Assembly (NCBI GenBank): GCA_963682055.1
Contig: OY821751.1
Span: forward strand, 7,130,001-7,194,000
DNA length: 64,000 bases
Origin: Primula veris
Taxonomy: Eukaryota; Streptophyta; Magnoliopsida; Ericales; Primulaceae
Direction: 5' to 3'
Below the pieces are notes generated by a model. That model had not been told where the DNA came from. It was given only the letters and a program-made list of their open reading frames with translations, and did not search any database. Positions 9,819 to 20,577 of this stretch are shown in pieces (within the stretch, counting starts at the first letter, position 1; each line of letters starts with the position of its first letter). The position numbers and the translations under genes were made by a program.

Positions 9819-10283
9819 GGAAGGTTGCGCATCTTCAATTCATTTTGTTGGCCCGTGTGGCTAAACCTTAGGGGGGGGGTGAATAAAGTTTTTAGCGTTT
9901 TTCGCCTAATTTAAAATTAATGGCAACTAACAACCCAACTATCGCAATTCTAAGCTTAAGCGTAATAAACGTTAATGAAATGCAAGAAATCTTAAACGCA
10001 AGCAATAAAATAAGCAATAATATAAGTTGCGCAAAGTAAAAGTTTAGGGAAAGAAATTGACACCGCAATTTATAGAGATTCGGCAAAACGGCCTACGTCC
10101 TCTCCTCGGTACTACCGAGTATTTCACTAAAAAATCTTCTTGCGGATATTACAAATCCTAACGAGCTAATCGACCGATTAAGCTCCCCCTCACTTTATGA
10201 GTATCCCGAATGAAAAGACCTAGAGCTTTTAAACAACACTCGCTTACAAAGCCTCTACCCGATCACTCGCTCACAAATGAGTT

Positions 10284-10291
10284 TATAAATA
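10284..10291 (+). promoter_or_regulatory. TATA box candidate in LTR
   Basis: TATAAATA, about 440 bp into LTR copy 1, within gagtttataaataactc. In copies 8-12 the last base is C. If real it would start Pol II transcription rightward near 10315, antisense to the 5S genes. Based on motif only. Confidence 0.35.
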
Positions 10292-10644
10292 ACTCTTTAC
10301 AAAATTTGTTACAACAATGTAACTACACTCACTATTTTATTGTTTCTAAATAAGCTAATTTGTGAGTCTTTGATGTTGTTTGAGCTTGAATCTCTTTCTC
10401 CTTAATTTCCCTCTTTTTCGAATATTTTCACCAAAATGGTGATATTTAGGGTTTTGATTGAGAGAGGTTGAAGGATGATAATTGGTTATCAATGGATGAT
10501 GTTTTGAGAGAGATTGGGGTGGTTTTTATGGCCAGCAAAGTCTGTTTTTTTGTAATATGACCGTTGGTAGTGGTTGAGGGCTTTTATCCATTGGTTTAAG
10601 CTGTTTCTCAGAATAAGCTGAAAAACTGTTCTTGAAATCTGCAG

Positions 10645-10796
10645 AAAACGATCGGTCGTTTTCTGCATTTCGATCGGTCGTTTTCAGAAAACGATCGGTC
10701 GTTTTCTGTAGTTGAACGATCGTTTTTATAACGATCTCTCTGAAAGAATTTGGACAAAAAACGATCGGTCGTTTTTGTCCAGACGATCGGTCGTTT
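10645..10796. repeat. Hairpin minisatellite in LTR copy 1 (basic form)
   Basis: Five perfect CGATCGGTCGTTT arms plus two degenerate ones, spaced about 22 bp in the left part. Two arms sit in near-perfect inverted repeats: 10641-10666 (11-bp stems, TCGG loop) and 10752-10780 (GGACAAAA...TTTTGTCC). This 152-bp form is also seen in copies 2-7, 13 and 14. Confidence 0.8.
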
Positions 10797-11224
10797 CTTA
10801 AGTATTCCCGGTTTTCTCGTTAAACTTGGAACGCCCGTAACTTCTTCGTTTTAGCTCCGATTTTGGTTCCGCTTGAACTGTTGGCTTCGTTTTCGAATGC
10901 TCTATCTTTCTGGCGTGCTGAAATTTACAAATTCTACTTTTGGAAAAGACAAGCATTATATCATCGAAATAGAGAAATCGTAAAATCATTAAAAACATAA
11001 TCAAACTTATAATCAAAATCAATTATTGAACCCATGGTTCAACACATTTAAACCTCCCCGCCGTCCCGTTCGCTTCCCAAGAACCGACCAGTTTAGTTTA
11101 TCTCTTTAACAAAATTTATATTAATTATTCAAAATAATTGGAAAGGATAACGTAATAAGATTAAATAACAAACGGCATGGATAAAATATATAAATAAAAA
11201 TATTACACAAAAAAAAACAAAAAA

Positions 11225-11342
11225 GGGTGCAACACGAGGACTTCCCAGGGGGTCACCCATCCTAGTACTACTCTCGCCCAAGCACACTTAACTGCGGAGT
11301 TCTGATGGGATCCGGTGCATTAGTGCTGGTATGATCGCACCC
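11225..11342 (-). rRNA. 5S rRNA: 5S rRNA, consensus copy
   Basis: Identical to consensus; first gene right of LTR copy 1. S spacer; promoter flank ttgtg with gaaagg. Confidence 0.97.
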
Positions 11343-11566
11343 GAAAGGTTGTGCATCTTCAATTCGTTTAAACCTCCCCGCCGTCCCGTTCGCTTCCCAA
11401 GAACTGACCGGTTTAGTTTCTCTCTTTACAAAAATTTATATTAATTATTCAAAATAATTGGAAAGGATAACGTAATAAGATTAAATAACAAACGGCAAGG
11501 AAAAAATATATAAATAAAAATATTACACAAAAAACGAGAAGTTGATGCGAAAAAAAAAACAAAAAA

Positions 11567-11684
11567 GGGTGCAATACGAGGACTTCCCAGGGGGTCACCC
11601 ATCCTAGTACTACTCTCGCCCAAGCACACTTAACTGCGGAGTTCTGATGGGATCCGGTGCATTAGTGCTGGTATGATCGCACCC
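11567..11684 (-). rRNA. 5S rRNA: 5S rRNA, promoter interrupted by LTR copy 2
   Basis: Carries G110A, which turns the helix I U9-G110 wobble into a Watson-Crick pair. Lg spacer. Promoter flank altered to gaaaaattgcg, shared with 14131; the LTR replaces the TATA-like box. Confidence 0.96.
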
Positions 11685-11711
11685 GAAAAATTGCGCATCT
11701 TCAATACATTT

Positions 11712-12924
11712 TGTTGGCCCGTGTGGCTAAACCTTAGGGGGGGGGGGGGGGGGGGTGGTGAATAAAGTTTTTAGCGTTTTTCGCCTAATTTAAAATTAAT
11801 GGCAACTAACAACCCAACTATCGCAATTCTAAGCTTAAGCGTTTAATAAACGTTAATGAAATGCAAGAAATCTTAAACGCAAGCAATAAAATAAGCAATA
11901 ATATAAGTTGCGCAAAGTAAAAGTTTAGGGAAAGAAATTGACACCGCAATTTATAGAGATTCGGCAAAACGGCCTACGTCCTCTCCTCGGTACTACCGAG
12001 TATTTCACTAAAAAATCTTCTTGCGGATATTACAAATCCTAACGAGCTAATCGACCGATTAAGCTCCCCCTCACTTTATGAGTATCCCGAATGAAAAGAC
12101 CTAGAGCTTTTAAACAACACTCGCTTACAAAGCCTCTACCCGATCACTCGCTCACAAATGAGTTTATAAATAACTCTTTACAAAATTTGTTACAACAATG
12201 TAACTACACTCACTATTTTATTGCTTCTAAATAAGCTAATTTGTGAGTCTTTGATGTTGTTTGAGCTTGAATCTCTTTCTCCTTAATTTCCCTCTTTTTC
12301 GAATATTTTCACCAAAATGGTGATATTTAGGGTTTTGATTGAGAGAGGTTGAAGGATGATAATTGGTTATCAATGGATGATGTTTTGAGAGAGATTGGGG
12401 TGGTTTTTATGGCCAGCAAAGTCTGTTTTTTGTAATATGACCGTTGTTAGTGGTTGAGGGCTTTTATCCATTGGTTTAAGCTGTTTCTCAGAATAAGCTG
12501 AAAAACTGTTCTTGAAATCTGCAGAAAACGATCGGTCGTTTTCTGCATTTCGATCGGTCGTTTTCAGAAAACGATCGGTCGTTTTCTGTAGTTGAACGAT
12601 CGTTTTTATAACGATCTCTCTGAAAGAATTTGGACAAAAAACGATCGGTCGTTTTTGTCCAGACGATCGGTCGTTTCTTAAGTATTCCCGGTTTTCTCGT
12701 TAAACTTGGAACGCCCGTAACTTCTTCGTTTTAGCTCCGATTTTGGTTCCGCTTGAACTGTTGGCTTCGTTTTCGAATGCTCTATCTTTCTGGCGTGCTG
12801 AAATTTACAAATTCTACTTTTGGAAAAGACAAGCATTATATCATCGAAATAGAGAAATCGTAAAATCATTAAAAACATAATCAAACTTATAATCAAAATC
12901 AATTATTGAACCCATGGTTCAACA
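11712..12924. mobile_element. Solo LTR-like element, copy 2 (1213 bp)
   Basis: CATTT at 11707-11711 and 12925-12929. The G run is 19 long and followed by tggtg, a 3-bp gain over the other copies. Otherwise very close to copies 1 and 3. Confidence 0.85.
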
Positions 12925-13105
12925 CATTTAAACCTCCCCGCCGTCCCGTTCGCTTCCCAAGAACCGACCAGTTTAGTTTATCTCTTTAACAAAATTTATA
13001 TTAATTATTCAAAATAATTGGAAAGGATAACGTAATAAGATTAAATAACAAACGGCATGGATAAAATATATAAATAAAAATATTACACAAAAAAAAAACA
13101 AAAAA

Positions 13106-13223
13106 TGGTGCAAAACGAGGACTTCTCAGGGGGTCACCCATCCTAGTACTACTCTCGCCCAAGCACACTTAACTGCGGAGTTCTGATGGGATCCGGTGCA
13201 TTAGTGCTGGTATGATCGCACCC
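13106..13223 (-). rRNA. 5S rRNA: 5S rRNA, three substitutions
   Basis: Carries G98A, G110U and C118A, all repeated at 15670. S spacer; promoter flank tggtg followed by cttcttc. Confidence 0.96.
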
Positions 13224-13447
13224 GGAAGGTGGTGCTTCTTCAATTCGTTTAAACCTCCCCGCCGTCCCGTTCGCTTCCCAAGAACCGACCGGTTTAGTTT
13301 CTCTCTTTACAAAAATTTATATTAATTATTCAAAATAATTGGAAAGGATAACGTAATAAGATTAAATAACAAACGGCATGGAAAAAATATATAAATAAAA
13401 ATATTACACAAAAAACGAGAAGTTGATGCCAAAAAAAAAACAAAACA

Positions 13448-13565
13448 GGGTGTAACACGAGGACTTCCCAGGGGGTCACCCATCCTAGTACTACTCTCGC
13501 CCAAGCACACTTAACTGCGGAGTCATGATGGGATCTGGTGCATTAGTGCTGGTATGATCGCACCC
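13448..13565 (-). rRNA. 5S rRNA: 5S rRNA, four substitutions
   Basis: Carries G30A, G41U, A42G and G113A. Its duplicate at 16012 has only A42G, so three changes arose after duplication or were lost from the other copy. Lc spacer, promoter flank ttgtg. Confidence 0.95.
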
Positions 13566-13789
13566 GGAAGGTTGTGCATCTTCAATTCGTTTAAACCTCC
13601 CCGCCGTCCCGTTCGCTTCCCAAGAACCGACCGGTTTAGTTTCTCTCTTTACAAAAATTTATATTAATTATTCAAAATAATTGGAAAGGATAACGTAATA
13701 AGATTAAATAACAAACGGCATGGAAAAAATATATAAATAAAAATATTACAAAAAAACCGAGAAGTTGATGCGAAAAAAAAAACAAAAAA

Positions 13790-13907
13790 GGGTGCAACAC
13801 GAGGACTTCCCAGGGGGTCACCCATCCTAGTACTACTCTCGCCCAAGCACACTTAACTGCGGAGTTCTGATGGGATCCGGTGCATTAGTGCTGGTATGAT
13901 CGCACCC
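13790..13907 (-). rRNA. 5S rRNA: 5S rRNA, consensus copy
   Basis: Identical to consensus. Lg spacer with a rare aaaaaaccgag variant shared with 16354; promoter flank ttgcg. Confidence 0.97.
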
Positions 13908-14130
13908 GGAAGGTTGCGCATCTTCAATTCGTTTAAACCTCCCCGCCGTCCCGTTCGCTTCCCAAGAACCGACCGGTTTAGTTTCTGTCTTTAACAAAAT
14001 TTATATTAATTATTCAAAATAATTGGAAAGGATAACGTAATAAGATTAAATAACAAACGGCATGGAAAAAATATATAAATAAAAATATTACACAAAAAAC
14101 GAGAAGTTGATGCGAAAAAAAAACAAAAAA

Positions 14131-14248
14131 GGGTGCAATACGAGGACTTCCCAGGGGGTCACCCATCCTAGTACTACTCTCGCCCAAGCACACTTAACTG
14201 CGGAGTTCTGATGGGATCCGGTGCATTAGTGCTGGTATGATCGCACCC
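14131..14248 (-). rRNA. 5S rRNA: 5S rRNA, promoter interrupted by LTR copy 3
   Basis: Carries G110A and the gaaaaattgcg flank, as at 11567. Lg spacer. LTR copy 3 begins at -28. Confidence 0.96.
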
Positions 14249-14275
14249 GAAAAATTGCGCATCTTCAATACATTT

Positions 14276-15488
14276 TGTTGGCCCGTGTGGCTAAACCTTA
14301 GGGGGGGGGGGGGGGGGGGGGGTGAATAAAGTTTTTAGCGTTTTTCGCCTAATTTAAAATTAATGGCAACTAACAACCCAACTATCGCAATTCTAAGCTT
14401 AAGCGTTTAATAAACGTTAATGAAATGCAAGAAATCTTAAACGCAAGCAATAAAATAAGCAATAATATAAGTTGCGCAAAGTAAAAGTTTAGGGAAAGAA
14501 ATTGACACCGCAATTTATAGAGATTCGGCAAAACGGCCTACGTCCTCTCCTCGGTACTACCGAGTATTTCACTAAAAAATCTTCTTGCGGATATTACAAA
14601 TCCTAAGGAGCTAATCGACCGATTAAGCTCCCCCTCACTTTATGAGTATCCCGAATGAAAAGACCTAGAGCTTTTAAACAACACTCGCTTACAAAGCCTC
14701 TACCCGATCACTCGCTCACAAATGAGTTTATAAATAACTCTGTACAAAATTTGTTACAACAATGTAACTACACTCACTATTTTATTGCTTCTAAATAAGC
14801 TAATTTGTGAGTCTTTGATGTTGTTTGAGCTTGAATCTCTTTCTCCTTAATTTCCCTCTTTTTCGAATATTTTCACCAAAATGGTGATATTTAGGGTTTT
14901 GATTGAGAGAGGTTGAAGGATGATAATTGGTTATCAATGGATGATGTTTTGAGAGAGATTGGGGTGGTTTTTATGGCCAGCAAAGTCTGTTTTTTGTAAT
15001 ATGACCGTTGTTAGTGGTTGAGGGCTTTTATCCATTGGTTTAAGCTGTTTCTCAGAATAAGCTGAAAAACTGTTCTTGAAATCTGCAGAAAACGATCGGT
15101 CGTTTTCTGCATTTCGATCGGTCGTTTTCAGAAAACGATCGGTCGTTTTCTGTAGTTGAACGATCGTTTTTATAACGATCTCTCTGAAAGAATTTGGACA
15201 AAAAACGATCGGTCGTTTTTGTCCAGACGATCGGTCGTTTCTTAAGTATTCCCGGTTTTCTCGTTAAACTTGGAACGCCCGTAACTTCTTCGTTTTAGCT
15301 CCGATTTTGGTTCCGCTTGAACTGTTGGCTTCGTTTTCGAATGCTCTATCTTTCTGGCGTGCTGAAATTTACAAATTCTACTTTTGGAAAAGACAAGCAT
15401 TATATCATCGAAATAGAGAAATCGTAAAATCATTAAAAACATAATCAAATTTATAATCAAAATCAATTATTGAACCCATGGTTCAACA
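14276..15488. mobile_element. Solo LTR-like element, copy 3 (1213 bp)
   Basis: CATTT at 14271-14275 and 15489-15493. It has the longest G run in the window, 22. Private changes include cctaaggagc and actctgtac. It starts exactly 2564 bp after copy 2. Confidence 0.85.
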
Positions 15489-15669
15489 CATTTAAACCTC
15501 CCCGCCGTCCCGTTCGCTTCCCAAGAACCGACCAGTTTAGTTTATCTCTTTAACAAAATTTATATTAATTATTCAAAATAATTGGAAAGGATAACGTAAT
15601 AAGATTAAATAACAAACGGCATGGATAAAATATATAAATAAAAATATTACACAAAAAAAAAACAAAAAA

Positions 15670-15787
15670 TGGTGCAAAACGAGGACTTCTCAGGGGGTCA
15701 CCCATCCTAGTACTACTCTCGCCCAAGCACACTTAACTGCGGAGTTCTGATGGGATCCGGTGCATTAGTGCTGGTATGATCGCACCC
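15670..15787 (-). rRNA. 5S rRNA: 5S rRNA, three substitutions
   Basis: Carries G98A, G110U and C118A; duplicate of 13106. S spacer, promoter flank tggtg followed by cttcttc. Confidence 0.96.
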
Positions 15788-16011
15788 GGAAGGTGGTGCT
15801 TCTTCAATTCGTTTAAACCTCCCCGCCGTCCCGTTCGCTTCCCAAGAACCGACCGGTTTAGTTTCTCTCTTTACAAAAATTTATATTAATTATTCAAAAT
15901 AATTGGAAAGGATAACGTAATAAGATTAAATAACAAACGGCATGGAAAAAATATATAAATAAAAATATTACACAAAAAACGAGAAGTTGATGCCAAAAAA
16001 AAAACAAAACA

Positions 16012-16129
16012 GGGTGCAACACGAGGACTTCCCAGGGGGTCACCCATCCTAGTACTACTCTCGCCCAAGCACACTTAACTGCGGAGTCCTGATGGGATCC
16101 GGTGCATTAGTGCTGGTATGATCGCACCC
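16012..16129 (-). rRNA. 5S rRNA: 5S rRNA
   Basis: Carries A42G only; duplicate of 13448. Lc spacer, promoter flank ttgtg. Confidence 0.97.
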
Positions 16130-16353
16130 GGAAGGTTGTGCATCTTCAATTCGTTTAAACCTCCCCGCCGTCCCGTTCGCTTCCCAAGAACCGACCGGTT
16201 TAGTTTCTCTCTTTACAAAAATTTATATTAATTATTCAAAATAATTGGAAAGGATAACGTAATAAGATTAAATAACAAACGGCATGGAAAAAATATATAA
16301 ATAAAAATATTACAAAAAAACCGAGAAGTTGATGCGAAAAAAAAAACAAAAAA

Positions 16354-16471
16354 GGGTGCAACACGAGGACTTCCCAGGGGGTCACCCATCCTAGTACTAC
16401 TCTCGCCCAAGCACACTTAACTGCGGAGTTCTGATGGGATCCGGTGCATTAGTGCTGGTATGATCGCACCC
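16354..16471 (-). rRNA. 5S rRNA: 5S rRNA, consensus copy
   Basis: Identical to consensus; duplicate of 13790. Lg spacer, promoter flank ttgcg. Confidence 0.97.
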
Positions 16472-16694
16472 GGAAGGTTGCGCATCTTCTATTCGTTTAA
16501 ACCTCCCCGCCGTCCCGTTCGCTTCCCAAGAACCGACCGGTTTAGTTTCTGTCTTTAACAAAATTTATATTAATTATTCAAAATAATTGGAAAGGATAAC
16601 GTAATAAGATTAAATAACAAACGGCATGGAAAAAATATATAAATAAAAATATTACACAAAAAACGAGAAGTTGATGCGAAAAAAAAACAAAAAA

Positions 16695-16812
16695 GGGTGC
16701 AACACGAGGACTTCCCAAGGGGTCACCCATCCTAGTACTACTCTCGCCCAAGCACACTTAACTGCGGAGTTCTGATGGGATCCGGTGCATTAGTGCTGGT
16801 ATGATCGCACCC
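16695..16812 (-). rRNA. 5S rRNA: 5S rRNA, promoter interrupted by LTR copy 4
   Basis: Carries C95U. Lg spacer; promoter flank ttgcg up to -27, then LTR copy 4. Confidence 0.96.
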
Positions 16813-16839
16813 GGAAGGTTGCGCATCTTCAATTCATTT

Positions 16840-18042
16840 TGTTGGCCCGTGTGGCTAAACCTTAGGGGGGGGGGGGTGAATAAAGTTTTTAGCGTTTTTC
16901 GCCTAATTTAAAATTAATGGCAACTAACAACCCAACTATCGCAATTCTAAGCTTAAGCGTTTAATAAACGTTAATGAAATGCAAGAAATCTTAAACGCAA
17001 GCAATAAAATAAGCAATAATATAAGTTGCGCAAAGTAAAAGTTTAGGGAAAGAAATTGACACCGCAATTTATAGAGATTCGGCAAAACGGCCTACGTCCT
17101 CTCCTCGGTACTACCGAGTATTTCACTAAAAAATCTTCTTGCGGATATTACAAATCCAAACGAGCTAATCGACCGATTAAGCTCCCCCTCACTTTATGAG
17201 TATCCCGAATGAAAAGACCTAGAGCTTTTAAACAACACTCGCTTACAAAGCCTCTACCCGATCACTCGCTCACAAATGAGTTTATAAATAACTCTTTACA
17301 AAATTTGTTACAACAATGTAACTACACTCACTATTTTATTGCTTCTAAATAAGCTAATTTGTGAGTCTTTGATGTTGTTTGAGCTTGAATCTCTTTCTCC
17401 TTAATTTCCCTCTTTTTCGAATATTTTCACCAAAATGGTGATATTTAGGGTTTTGATTGAGAGAGGTTGAAGGATGATAATTGGTTATCAATGGATGATG
17501 TTTTGAGAGAGATTGGGGTGGTTTTTATGGCCAACAAAGTCTGTTTTTTGTAATATGACCGTTGGTAGTGGTTGAGGGCTTTTATCCATTGGTTTAAGCT
17601 GTTTCTCAGAATAAGCTGAAAAGCTGTTCTTGAAATCTGCAGAAAACGATCGGTCGTTTTCTGCATTTCGATCGGTCGTCTTCAGAAAACGATCGGTCGT
17701 TTTCTGTAGTTGAACGATTGTTTTTATAACGATCTCTCTTGAAGAATTTGGACCAAAAACGATCGGTCGTTTTTGTCCAGACGATCGGTCGTTTATTCAG
17801 TATTCCCGGTTTTCTCGTTAAACTTGGAACGCCCGTAACTTCTTCGTTTTAGCTCCGATTTTGGTTCCGCTTGAACTGTTGGCTTCGTTTTCGAATGCTC
17901 TATCTTTCTGGCGTGCTGAAATTTACAAATTCTACCTTTGGAAAAGACAAGCATTATATCATCGAAATAGAGAAATCGTAAAATCATTAAAAACATAATC
18001 AAACTTATAATCAAAATCAATAATTGAACCCATGGTTCAACA
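16840..18042. mobile_element. Solo LTR-like element, copy 4 (1203 bp)
   Basis: CATTT at 16835-16839 and 18043-18047. G run of 12. Private changes in the hairpin repeats (ggtcgtcttc, gaacgattg) and tcaataattg near the right end. It starts 2564 bp after copy 3. Confidence 0.85.
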
Positions 18043-18224
18043 CATTTAAACCTCCCCGCCGTCCCGTTCGCTTCCCAAGAACCGACCGGTTTAGTTTCTG
18101 TCTTTAACAAAATTTATATTAATTATTCAAAATAATTGGAAAGGATAACGTAATAAGATTAAATAACAAACGGCATGGAAAAAATATATAAATAAAAATA
18201 TTACACAAAAAAAAAAAAAAAAAA

Positions 18225-18342
18225 GGGTGCAACACGAGGACTTCCCAGGGGGTCACCCATCCTAGTACTACTCTCGCCCAAGCAAACTTAACTGCGGAGT
18301 TCTGATGGGATCCGGTGCATTAGTGCTGGTATGATCGCACCC
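18225..18342 (-). rRNA. 5S rRNA: 5S rRNA
   Basis: Carries G58U in box A, a variant repeated at 21241, 22247, 25117, 27324 and 28008. S spacer; promoter flank ggaatgtggtg, which travels with G58U in five of the six. Confidence 0.97.
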
Positions 18343-18566
18343 GGAATGTGGTGCATCTTCAATTCGTTTAAACCTCCCCGCCGTCCCGTTCGCTTCCCAA
18401 GAACCGACCGGTTTAGTTTCTCTCTTTACAAAAATTTATATTAATTATTCAAAATAATTGGAAAGGATAACGTAATAAGATTAAATAACAAACGGCATGG
18501 AAAAAATATATAAATAAAAATATTACACAAAAAACGAGAAGTTGATGCCAAAAAAAAAACAAAAGA

Positions 18567-18684
18567 GGGTGCAACACGAGGACTTCCCAGGGGGTCACCC
18601 ATCCTAGTACTACTCTCGCCCAAGCACACTTAACTGCGGAGTTCTGATGGGATCCGGTGCATTAGTGCTGGTATGATCACACCC
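18567..18684 (-). rRNA. 5S rRNA: 5S rRNA
   Basis: Carries C6U, changing the helix I C6-G113 pair to a wobble. Lc spacer; promoter flank ttgtg with gcaagg, shared with 27666. Confidence 0.97.
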
Positions 18685-18908
18685 GCAAGGTTGTGCATCT
18701 TCAATTCGTTTAAACCTCCCCGCCGTCCCGTTCGCTTCCCAAGAACCGACCGGTTTAGTTTCTCTCTTTACAAAAATTTATATTAATTATTCAAAATAAT
18801 TGGAAAGGATAACGTAATAAGATTAAATAACAAACGGCATGGAAAAAATATATAAATAAAAATATTACACAAAAAACGAGAAGTTGATGCGAAAAAAAAA
18901 ACAAAAAA

Positions 18909-19026
18909 GGATGCAACACGAGGACTTCCCAGGGGGTCACCCATCCTAGTACTACTTTCGCCCAAGCACACTTAACTGCGGAGTTCTGATGGGATCCGGT
19001 GCATTAGTGCTGGTATGATCGCACCC
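18909..19026 (-). rRNA. 5S rRNA: 5S rRNA
   Basis: Carries G70A (IE region) and C116U. Lg spacer, promoter flank ttgcg. First unit of the 1005-bp higher-order repeat series. Confidence 0.96.
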
Positions 19027-19229
19027 GGAAGGTTGCGCATCTTCAATTCGTTTAAACCTCCCCGCCGTCCCGTTCGCTTCCCAAGAACCGACCGGTTTAG
19101 TTTCTGTCTTTAACAAAATTTATATTAATTATTCAAAATAATTGGAAAGGATAACGTAATAAGATTAAATAACAAACGGCATGGAAAAAATATATAAATA
19201 AAAATATTACACACAAAAAAAACAAAAAA

Positions 19230-19347
19230 GGGTGCAACACGAGGACTTCCCAGGGGGTCACCCATCCTAGTACTACTCTCGCCCAAGCACACTTAACTGC
19301 GGAGTTCTGATGGGATCCGGTGCATTAGTGCTGGTATGATCGCACCC
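19230..19347 (-). rRNA. 5S rRNA: 5S rRNA, consensus copy
   Basis: Identical to consensus. S spacer with acacacaaa; promoter flank tggtg. Confidence 0.97.
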
Positions 19348-19572
19348 GGAAGGTGGTGCATCTTCAATTCGTTTAAACCTCCCCGCCGTCCCGTTCGCTT
19401 CCCAAGAACCGACCGGTTTAGTTTCTCTCTTTACAAAAATTTATATTAATTATTCAAAATAATTGGAAAGGATAACGTAATAAGATTAAATAACAAACGG
19501 CATGGAAAAAATATATAAATAAAAATATTACACAAAAAACCAGAAGTTGATGCCAAAAAAAAAAACAAAAGA

Positions 19573-19690
19573 GGGTGCAACACAAGGACTTCCCAGGGGG
19601 TCACCCATCCTAGTACTACTCTCGCCCAAGCACACTTAACTGCGGAGTTCTGATGGGATCCGGTGCATTAGTGCTGGTATGATCGCACCC
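19573..19690 (-). rRNA. 5S rRNA: 5S rRNA
   Basis: Carries C107U, shared with 20578 and 21584 one and two repeat periods away. Lc spacer with ccagaag; promoter flank ttgtg. Confidence 0.97.
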
Positions 19691-19914
19691 GGAAGGTTGT
19701 GCATCTTCAATTCGTTTAAACCTCCCCGCCGTCCCGTTCGCTTCCCAAGAACCGACCGGTTTAGTTTCTCTCTTTACAAAAATTTATATTAATTATTCAA
19801 AATAATTGGAAAGGATAACGTAATAAGATTAAATAACAAACGGCATGGAAAAAATATATAAATAAAAATATTACACAAAAAACGAGAAGTTGATGCGAAA
19901 AAAAAAACAAAAAA

Positions 19915-20032
19915 GGATGCAACACGAGGACTTCCCAGGGGGTCACCCATCCTAGTACTACTCTCGCCCAAGCACACTTAACTGCGGAGTTCTGATGGGA
20001 TCCGGTGCATTAGTGCTGGTATGATCGCACCC
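19915..20032 (-). rRNA. 5S rRNA: 5S rRNA
   Basis: Carries C116U. Lg spacer; private promoter flank gtttgcg. Confidence 0.97.
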
Positions 20033-20235
20033 GGAAGTTTGCGCATCTTCAATTCGTTTAAACCTCCCCGCCGTCCCGTTCGCTTCCCAAAAACCGACCG
20101 GTTTAGTTTCTGTCTTTAACAAAATTTATATTAATTATTCAAAATAATTGGAAAGGATAACGTAATAAGATTAAATAACAAACGGCATGGAAAAAATATA
20201 TAAATAAAAATATTACACACAAAAAAAACAAAAAA

Positions 20236-20353
20236 GGGTGCAACACGAGGACTTCCCAGGGGGTCACCCATCCTAGTACTACTCTCGCCCAAGCACACTT
20301 AACTGCAGAGTTCTGATGGGATCCGGTGCATTAGTGCTGGTATGATCGCACCC
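20236..20353 (-). rRNA. 5S rRNA: 5S rRNA
   Basis: Carries C47U. S spacer with acacacaaa; promoter flank tggtg. Confidence 0.97.
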
Positions 20354-20577
20354 GGAAGGTGGTGCATCTTCAATTCGTTTAAACCTCCCCGCCGTCCCGT
20401 TCGCTTCCCAAGAACCGACCGGTTTAGTTTCTCTCTTTACAAAAATTTATATTAATTATTCAAAATAATTGGAAAGGATAACGTAATAAGATTAAATAAC
20501 AAACGGCATGGAAAAAATATATAAATAAAAATATTACACAAAAACCAGAAGTTGATGCCAAAAAAAAAAACAAAAGA

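Larger units (their letters stand above)
9846..11044. mobile_element. Solo LTR-like element, copy 1 (1199 bp)
   Basis: Begins TGTTGGCCCGTGTGG and ends GGTTCAACA, so it has TG...CA ends with a 5-bp inverted terminus (TGTTG/CAACA). CATTT flanks both sides (9841-9845 and 11045-11049), a 5-bp target duplication typical of integrase-inserted LTR retrotransposons. There is no internal domain and no second LTR, so it is best read as a solo LTR. Inside, in order: a 9-G run at 9871, AATAAA at 9882, a plant-like TATAAATA at 10284 with an inverted repeat GTTACA/TGTAAC 17 bp on, and hairpin-forming ACGATCGGTCGT repeats at 10645-10796. Private changes are a two-T deletion (gcgtaataaacg) and one extra T near 10550. 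Strand is unresolved; the TATAAATA suggests plus. No superfamily is claimed, though a Copia-type LTR is plausible. Confidence 0.85.
11712..16839 (-). repeat. Tandem duplication of LTR + four 5S units (2 x 2564 bp)
   Basis: 11712-14275 and 14276-16839 each hold one LTR followed by S, Lc, Lg, Lg units. They share G98A/G110U/C118A, ggtgcttcttc and aaaaaaccgag. Confidence 0.9.

Noticed and set aside
10798..11022. 74-98 codon frame at the right end of each LTR (minus strand)
   Set aside because: Kept open only because the copies are recent duplicates. It has no recognisable domain, its length varies through changes in the hairpin repeat, and it lies inside an LTR.
9846..11044. Cassandra-type element (a TRIM carrying 5S sequence in its LTRs)
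   Set aside because: The element contains no 5S-like sequence. The 5S genes are outside it and in a normal tandem array.
9846..11044. DNA transposon (MITE, hAT, Mutator or Helitron)
   Set aside because: The 5-bp target duplication with TG...CA ends fits LTR integration. hAT and Mutator give 8-9 bp, PIF/Harbinger and CACTA give 3 bp, and Helitrons give none. Terminal inverted repeats do not extend beyond 5 bp.
17445..17666. 73 codon frame over the LTR middle, overlapping the ACGATCGGTCGT repeats (minus strand)
   Set aside because: Part of it is the translated minisatellite, and I see no coding signature. Same reasoning for the 61-64 codon frame at 9892-10086.
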